The notes below the pieces were generated by a model that was not told the DNA's origin, ran no database searches, and worked only from the letters and a program-made list of their open reading frames with translations. A stretch of DNA of 64,000 nucleotides from Odiellus spinosus (lineage: Eukaryota; Arthropoda; Arachnida; Opiliones; Phalangiidae). Each line of letters begins with the position of its first letter. The stretch's first letter is position 1. Both the position numbers and the translations under genes were made by a program. Shown here one piece after another: positions 57,513-64,000 of the stretch. The stretch covers positions 12,635,004 to 12,699,003 of the forward strand of contig OY987239.1 in NCBI GenBank assembly GCA_963920705.1. Direction: 5' to 3'.

Positions 57513-59783
57513 ACCCTTTGTAAAAAAAAATTAATTACAGGGGGTGTATTTATTATTTATTTTTTACAGGGGGTGTATTTATTATTTATTTTTTACAGGG
57601 GGTGAATTTATTATTTCTTTACAGGGGGTGTATTTATTTATTTTTTTACAGGCGGTGTATTTATTTTTTCTTTACAGGGGGTGTATTTATTATTTATTTT
57701 TTTACAGGCGGTGTATTTATTTTTTCTTTACAGGGGGTGTATTTATTATTTTTTTTTACAGGGGGTGTATTATTTTTTTTTACAGGGGGTGTATTATTTT
57801 TTTTTACAGGGGGTGTATTATTTTTTTTTTTACAGGGGGTGTATTATTTGTTTTTACAGGGGTGTATTATTTTTACAGGGGGTGTATTAATTTAATTTTT
57901 ACAGGGGGTGTATTTATTATTTATTTCTTTTACAGGGGGGTGTATTAATTATATTTTTACAGGGGGTGTATTAATTATATTTTTACAGGGGTGTATTAAT
58001 TATATTTTTACAGGGGGTGTATTAATTATATTTTTACAGGGGGTGTATTAATTATATTTTTACAGGGGGTGTATTTATTATTTTTTTTTACAGGGGGTGT
58101 ATTAATTATATTTTTACAGGGGGTGTATTAATTATTTTTTTTACAGGGGGTGTATTAATTATTTTTTTACAGGGGGTGTATTTATTTTTTTTTTACAGGG
58201 GGTGTATTTATTATTTATTTTTTTTACAGGGGGTGTATTTATTATTTATTTTTTTACAGGGGGTGTATTTATTATTTTTTTTACAGTGGGTGTATTTATT
58301 ATTTATTTTTTTTTTACAGGGGGTGTATTTATTATTTATTTTTTTACAGGGGGTTATTTATTATGTTTTTTTTACAGGGGTGTATTATTTATTTTTTTTA
58401 TAGGGGGTGTATTAATTATATTTTTACAGGGGGTGTATTAATTATATTTTTACAGGGGGTGTATTAATTATTTTTTTTACAGGGGGTGTATTTATTATTT
58501 TTTTTTTTACAGGGGGTGTATTAATTATTTTTTTTACAGGGGGTGTATTTATTATTTATTTTTTTTACAGGGGGTGTATTAATTATATTTTTACAGGGGG
58601 TGTATTAATTATTTTTTTTACAGGGGGTGTATTTATTATTTATTTTTTTTACAGGGGGTGTATTTATTATTTATTTTTTTTACAGGGGGAGTATTATTTA
58701 TTTTTTTTTCACACGGGGTGTATTTATTATTTTTTTTTTTTTACACGGCGTGTATTTATTATTTATTTTTTTTTACACGGGGTGTATTTATTATTTATTT
58801 TTTTTTACACGGGGTGTATTTATTATTTTTTTTTTTTCAGGGGGTGTATTTATTATTTATTTTTTTACAGGGGGTATATTTATTGTTTTTTTTTACAGGG
58901 GGTGTATTATTTATTTTTTTACAGGGGGTGTATTAATTATATTTTTACAGGGGGTGTATTTATTATTTATTTTTTTTTACAGGGGGTGTATTTATAATTT
59001 TTTTTTACACTGGGTGTATTAATTATTTATTTTTTTTACACGGGGTGTATTTATTATTTATTTTTTTTTACACGGGGTGTATTTATTATTTATTTTTTTT
59101 TACACGGGGTGTATTTATTATTTATTTTTTTTTTTACACGGGGTGTATTGATTATTTTTTTTTTTTTACAGGGGGTGTATTGATTATTTATTTTTTTTTT
59201 ACAGGGGGTGTATTTATTATTTATTTTTTTTTTCACGGGGTGTATTTATTATTTATTTTTTTTACACGGGGTGTATTTATTATTTTTTTTTACAGGGGGT
59301 GTATTTATTATTTTTTTTACAGGGGGTGTATTTATTATTTATTTTTTTTACAGGGGGTGTATTTATTATTTATTTTTTTTACAGGGGGTGTATTTATTAT
59401 TTATTTTTTTTACAGGGGGTGTATTTATTATTTATTTTTTTTTACAGGGGGTGTATTAATTATATTTTTACAGGGGGTGTATTTATTATTATTTTTTACA
59501 GGGGGTGTATTTATTATTTATTTTTTTTTACAGGGGGTGTATTTATTATTTATTTTTTTTTACAGGGGGTGTATTTATTATTTATTTTTTTACAGGGGGT
59601 GTATTTATTATTTATTTTTTTTTACAGGGGGTGTATTTATCATTTATTTTTTTTACAGGGGGTGTATTTATTATTTATTTTTTTTACAGGGGGTGTATTT
59701 ATTATTTATTTTTTTTTACAGGGGGTGTATTTATTATTTATTTTTTTTACAGGGGGTGTATTTATTATTTATTTTTTTACAGG
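57513..59783 (+). repeat. Satellite S6 (TTTTTTACAGGGGGTGTATT...)n
   Basis: About 70 units of 27-40 bp. A constant core TTTACAGGGGGTGTATT is followed by variable T-rich spacers (TATTATTTATTTTT or AATTATATTTT). Some units read TTTACACGGGGTG. Length differences lie in the poly-T. Intron of the 57136 gene if that gene is intact. Confidence 0.96.
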
Positions 59784-60114
59784 TGTAAATGTTTTCACCC
59801 GAGCCACAATAAAGACACGAAGCCCCATGGATTTATCTCGGCTATAAAACTACCAAACCAACAAAGTAAGAATGCGAGAATTTGTTCACACCCGAAATAC
59901 GCTTCAAGTAGTTTTCCAACGCGTGAAGTTTTAGGTACGGTCACACTAGCGTTTCTTAAATCGATTTGAAACGATAAAATCAAACCGATCGATTCAACTC
60001 GCGTGCCAAGAATCTCAATTATTCTCAATCTCAATTTTTCTGTAAACGCTAACTTTTATTATTAAAAATAGTCAAGTTTAAATTCAAGTATAGGTTTCGT
60101 TACTTGTATTTCAC

Positions 60115-60186
60115 CGCGTCCGTGGCTTTGTGGTAAAGTATTGGGTCGCTGGGCAAGGGGTCACGGGTTCGAATCCCGGCCTTAGC
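60115..60186 (+). repeat. tRNA-derived repeat, unit 1
   Basis: Contains an A-box-like TGGCTTTGTGGTAAAG and a perfect B box GGGTTCGAATCCC. The 5' GCGTCCG would need CGGACGC at the 3' end to close the acceptor stem, but CCTTAGC is found. A tRNA-derived SINE head or tRNA pseudogene, not a working tRNA. Confidence 0.6.
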
Positions 60187-60250
60187 TTAGTTTTATTATT
60201 TAAAAATGTCAAGTTTAATTTCAAGTATAGGTTTCATTAAATGTATTTCA

Positions 60251-60326
60251 GCGCGTCCGTGGCGTCGTGGTATAGTGTTGGGGCGCGGAGTAAACGGTCC
60301 CGGGTTCGAATCCCGCCGTTACGGTT
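60251..60326 (+). repeat. tRNA-derived repeat, unit 2
   Basis: GCGTCCGTGGCGTCGTGG, then CCCGGGTTCGAATCCCG. Same flanks as unit 1 (TTTTATTATTTAAAAATGTC, CAAGTATAGGTTTCGTTA), i.e. a ~130-bp tandem duplication. Confidence 0.6.
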
Positions 60327-60388
60327 AGTTTTATTATTTAAAAATGTCAAGTTTCAATTCAAGTATAGGTTTCGTTAAATGTATTTTA

Positions 60389-60450
60389 GCGCGTCCGTGG
60401 TATAGTGTTGGGGCGCGGAGTAAACGGTCCCGGGTTCGAATCCCGCCTTT
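60389..60450 (+). repeat. tRNA-derived repeat, unit 3 (internally deleted)
   Basis: Like unit 2 but lacking about 10 bp of the D-arm region (GCGTCCGTGGTATAGTG). Confidence 0.6.
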
Positions 60451-60506
60451 TCATTTATTTTAATGAAAACTGTCGGAAGTTACTCAGCCTGGCTATAAAT
60501 TTGCAT

Positions 60507-60576
60507 GAGCGCGTGGCTTAGTGGTAAAGTCTTCGCTCGCTAAGCACCAGATCGTGGGTTCGAATCCCACGCTGGC
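60507..60576 (+). repeat. tRNA-like sequence, unit 4
   Basis: GCGTGGCTTAGTGGTAAAG (good A box) and GTGGGTTCGAATCCCAC (perfect T arm). The acceptor strands GAGCGCG and GCTGGCC do not pair, so it is probably a pseudogene from a different tRNA than units 1-3. Confidence 0.5.
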
Positions 60577-61220
60577 CCGATTGCCCTGTTGTGTGTGGTT
60601 AACACTTCAAAACTAAATATGTACAGCCTTGTTGAGTGAGCTATATCACGCTTCAGAAATGATACCAAACCAGCCTTGTCGTGTGGGCTTAAAAACACGC
60701 CGCGGTGCAGAGAAAACACATGTTGCGGGGCTGCCGCACCTTCAGCAAGTGCGTGACGACGACTGCATTAATGTGCGCTGTCTGCGCCGCGCGATTTTTT
60801 CCCTCCGGATCTACTTTTTTTGTATCCCTCCGCCATTTTCATCCTGTTTTTAGGATGTTTTCTACTTTAGTACTATTACAAAATCACTCTCTTTTATCAA
60901 TCTTTCGATTTCTTATTATATCAATCTTATTAAATCAATCTTAGTATATATATATAATATATCTATATGTATATAAATATATATATGTATAATATATATA
61001 TATATATAAAACATCCTAAAACCAGTATATATACATACTGGTTTTAGGATGTTTATATATATATCCCTCCGCCATTTTCCTCCTGGTTTCAGGATGTTTT
61101 CTACTATATTTATTATTATTTCTACTGTTTAAGTATTATTACTACTCTTTTAGTATTATTACTACTACAAAAAAATCAAAGTATCTAAGATGATACTTAT
61201 TATAGTAGTGTAGTTTCAAT
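60577..61220. other. Spacer with two copies of a CCTCCGCCATTTTC segment and an AT hairpin
   Basis: CCTCCGCCATTTTCATCCTG at 60829 and CCTCCGCCATTTTCCTCCTG at 61067 flank a (TA)n region. 61009-61055 is a perfect hairpin, AACATCCTAAAACCAGTATA with its complement. No gene. Confidence 0.5.
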
Positions 61221-62600
61221 TTTACATCAATTTTATTTCAATTTTACATCAATTATTTCAATTTTACATCAATTATTTCAATTTTATTTCAATTTTAAAT
61301 GAAATTTATATCAATTTTATATCAATTTTATATCAATTTTACATCAATTTTACATCAATTTAACATCAATTTTATATCAATTTTACATCAATTTTATATC
61401 AATTTTATATCAATTTTACATCAATTTTATATCAATTTTATTTCCATTTTACATCAATTTTATATCAAATTTATTTACATTTTACATCAATTTTATATCA
61501 ATTTTATTTCAATTTTATATCAATTTTATTTCAATTTTATATCAATTTTATTTCAATTTTATATCAATTTTATTTCAATTTTACATCAATTTTATTTCAA
61601 TTTTACATCAATTTTATTTCAATTTTACATCAATTTTATATCAATTTTATTTCAATTTTACATCAATTTTATATCAATTTTATTTCCATTTTACATCAAT
61701 TTTATATCAATTTTATTTCCATTTTACATCAATTTTACATCAATTTTATTTCCATTTTACATCAATTTTATATCAATTTTATTTCCATTTTACATCAATT
61801 TTATATCAATTTTATTTCCATTTTACATCAATTTTACATCAAATTTATTTCCATTTTACATCAATTTTACATCAATTTTATTTCCATTTTACATCAATTT
61901 TATATCAATTTTATTTCCATTTTACATCAATTTTATATCAAATTTATTTCCATTTTACATCAATTTTACATCAATTTTATTTCCATTTTACATCAATTTT
62001 ATATCAATTTTATTTCCATTTTACATCAATTTTACATCAATTTTATTTCCATTTTACATCAATTTTACATCAATTTTATTTCCATTTTACATTAATTTTA
62101 TATCAATTTTATTTCCATTTTACATCAATTTTATTTCAATTTTACATCAATTTTATATCAATTTTATTTCCATTTTACATCAATTTTACATCAATTTTAT
62201 TTCCATTTTACATCAATTTTACATCAATTTTATATCAATTTTATTTCCATTTTACATCAATTTTACATCAATTTTATTTCCATTTTACATCAATTTTACA
62301 TCAATTTTATTTCCATTTTACATCAATTTTACATCAATTTTATTTCCATTTTACATCAATTTTATATCAATTTTATTTCCATTTTACATCAATTTTATAT
62401 CAAATTTATTTCAATTTTACATCAATTTTATATCAAATTTATTTCCATTTTACATCAATTTTACATCAATTTTATTTCCATTTTACATCAATTTTATATC
62501 AATTTTACATCAATTTTATTTCCATTTTACATCAATTTTACATCAATTTTATTTCCATTTTATATCAATTTTATATCAATTTTATTTCCATTTTACATCA
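61221..62600. repeat. ~11-bp satellite S7 (ATCAATTTTAC / TTCCATTTTAC)n
   Basis: About 125 units of 11 bp with alternating ATATCAATTTT, ACATCAATTTT and TTTCCATTTT forms, arranged in a loose 33-bp higher-order pattern. The 466-codon ORF across it (NFISILFPFYI type) follows from 33 bp being a multiple of 3 without stops. Confidence 0.96.
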
Positions 62601-62700
62601 ATTTTATATATGGGGGTGTATTTATTTTTATTTCAATTTTATGCGGGTGTATTTATTTTTATTTCAATTTTATGGGGGTGTATTTATTATTTATTTTAGA
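62601..62700 (+). repeat. Junction between S7 and S8
   Basis: Three units of GGGGGTGTATTTATTTTTAT mixed with S7-like TTTCAATTTTATG, in S6 orientation, before the array inverts at about 62700. Confidence 0.75.
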
Positions 62701-64000
62701 GGGGGTGGAAACGATAAATACACCCCCTGTAAAAAATACGAAACGATAAATACACCCCTGTAAAAAATACGAAACGATAAATACACCCCCTGTAAGAAAT
62801 ACGAAACGATAAATACACCCCCTGTAAAAAATACGAAACGATAAATACACCCCTGTTAAAAATACGAAACGATAAATACACCCCCTGTAAAAAATACGAA
62901 ACGATAAATACACCCCCTGTAAAAAATACGAAACGATAAATACCCCCCTGTAAAAAATACGAAACGATAAATACACCCCTGTAAAAAATACGAAACGATG
63001 AATACACCCCCTGTAAAAAATACGAAACGATAAATACACCGCCTGTAAAAAATATGAAACGATAAATACACCCCCTGTAAAAAATACGAAACGATAAATA
63101 CACCCCCTGTAAAAAAAACGAAACGATAAATACACCCCCTGTAAAAAATACGAAACGATAAATACACCCTTTGTAAAAAATACGAAACGATAAATACACC
63201 CTTTGTAAAAAATACGAAACGATAAATACACCCCCTGTAAAAAATACGAAACGATAAATACACCGCCTGTAAAAAATACGAAACGATAAATACACCCCCT
63301 GTAAAAAAAACGAAACGATAAATACACCCCCTGTAAAAAATACGAAACGATAAATACACCCTTTGTAAAAAATACGAAACGATAAATACACCCCCTGTAA
63401 AAAATACGAAACGATAAATACACCCTTTGTAAAAAATACGAAACGATAAATACACCCCCTGTAAAAAATACGAAACGATAAATACACCCCCTGTAAAAAA
63501 TACGAAACGATAAATACACCCTTTGTAAAAAATTACGAAACGATAAATACACCCCCTGTAAAAAATACGAAACGATAAATACACCCTTTGTAAAAAATAC
63601 GAAACGATAAATACACCCCCTGTAAAAAATACGAAACGATAAATACACCCCCTGTAAAAAAATACGAAACGATAAATACACCCCCTGTAAAAAATACGAA
63701 ACGATAAATACACCCCCTGTAAAAAAATACGAAACGATAAATACACCCCCTGTAAAAAATACGAAACGATAAATAAACCCCCTGTAAAAAATACGAAACG
63801 ATAAATACACCCCTGTAAAAAATACGAAGCGATAAATACACCCCCTGTAAAAAATACGAAACGATAAATACACCCCCTGTAAAAAATACGAAACGATAAA
63901 TACACCCCTGTAAAAAATACGAAACGATAAATACACCCCCTGTAAAAAATACGAAACGATAAATACACCCCTGTAAAAAATACGAAACGATAAATACACC
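62701..64000. repeat. 32-bp satellite S8, continues past the window
   Basis: About 41 units of GAAACGATAAATACACCCCC plus TGTAAAAAATAC. Same core as S6 but on the opposite strand and far more uniform. Variants are CACCCTTTG, CACCGCCTG and CACCCCTG. Long minus-strand ORFs (YRGCIYRFVFFTGGVF type) are artefacts. Confidence 0.97.

Noticed and set aside
60115-60576. Functional tRNA genes
   Set aside because: The T arm is intact but the acceptor stems do not pair, and one unit lacks part of the D arm.
61299-63999. ORFs of 260-470 codons over S7 and S8, and similar ones over S6
   Set aside because: Low-complexity repeat translation without start context or domain.

Overview
The window is nuclear DNA of an invertebrate animal. 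The genes have introns of 75 bp to several kb with GT/AG borders, the DNA is AT-rich, transposon debris is everywhere, and about a quarter of the window is short-unit tandem repeat. The gene content (Cys-loop receptor, mitochondrial seryl-tRNA synthetase, LRR-mucin membrane protein, multi-domain type I membrane proteins, a lipase-NACHT-ankyrin protein) is metazoan. A few TTAGG copies and the protein style hint at an ecdysozoan such as an arthropod, but the sequence alone does not fix the phylum.

Layout. 1-3.7 kb (minus): five exons of a Cys-loop ligand-gated channel, cut off by the window start before the transmembrane exons. 4-9.7 kb: intergenic or intron DNA with many copies of MITE family A. 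9.7-15.3 kb (plus): a single-exon 1,850-residue lipase-NACHT-ankyrin protein. 16.2-29.6 kb: two paralogous genes in tail-to-tail orientation, 13 and 12 exons, which I rebuilt exon by exon; both encode a signal peptide, a long extracellular part of probable LolA-like modules and one C-terminal membrane helix. 30.7-32.7 kb (minus): a two-exon gene of unknown function whose end was altered by a MITE. 34.1-38.3 kb (minus): an LRR / mucin-stalk / membrane-helix protein. 39.1-44.0 kb: a 4.9-kb 10-bp satellite. 44.2-45.7 kb (plus): mitochondrial seryl-tRNA synthetase (SARS2). 46-53.5 kb: repeats, no gene seen. 53.55-56.3 kb: a 20-bp satellite. 57.1 kb (plus): first exon of a secreted-protein gene. 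57.5-64 kb: three more satellite arrays and a cluster of tRNA-derived repeats.

Themes. Four unrelated non-autonomous TIR families (A, B, C, I) all make 7-bp target duplications; one copy has its empty site preserved in a repeat 44 kb away, and another landed exactly at a stop codon and lengthened the protein. Several satellites appear related: the 10-bp unit occurs at two places on opposite strands, and the CACCCCCTGTAAAA arrays look like amplified pieces of a small TIR element found once as a monomer. The very long overlapping ORFs in these arrays are consequences of the repeat period, not genes. The lipase-NACHT-ankyrin protein and the cysteine-rich insertion in the channel are the most interesting protein-level observations. 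The genes do not form an obvious pathway. Three of them are surface or secreted proteins and one is an NLR-like candidate sensor, so an immune or surface-recognition neighbourhood is possible but only inferred.
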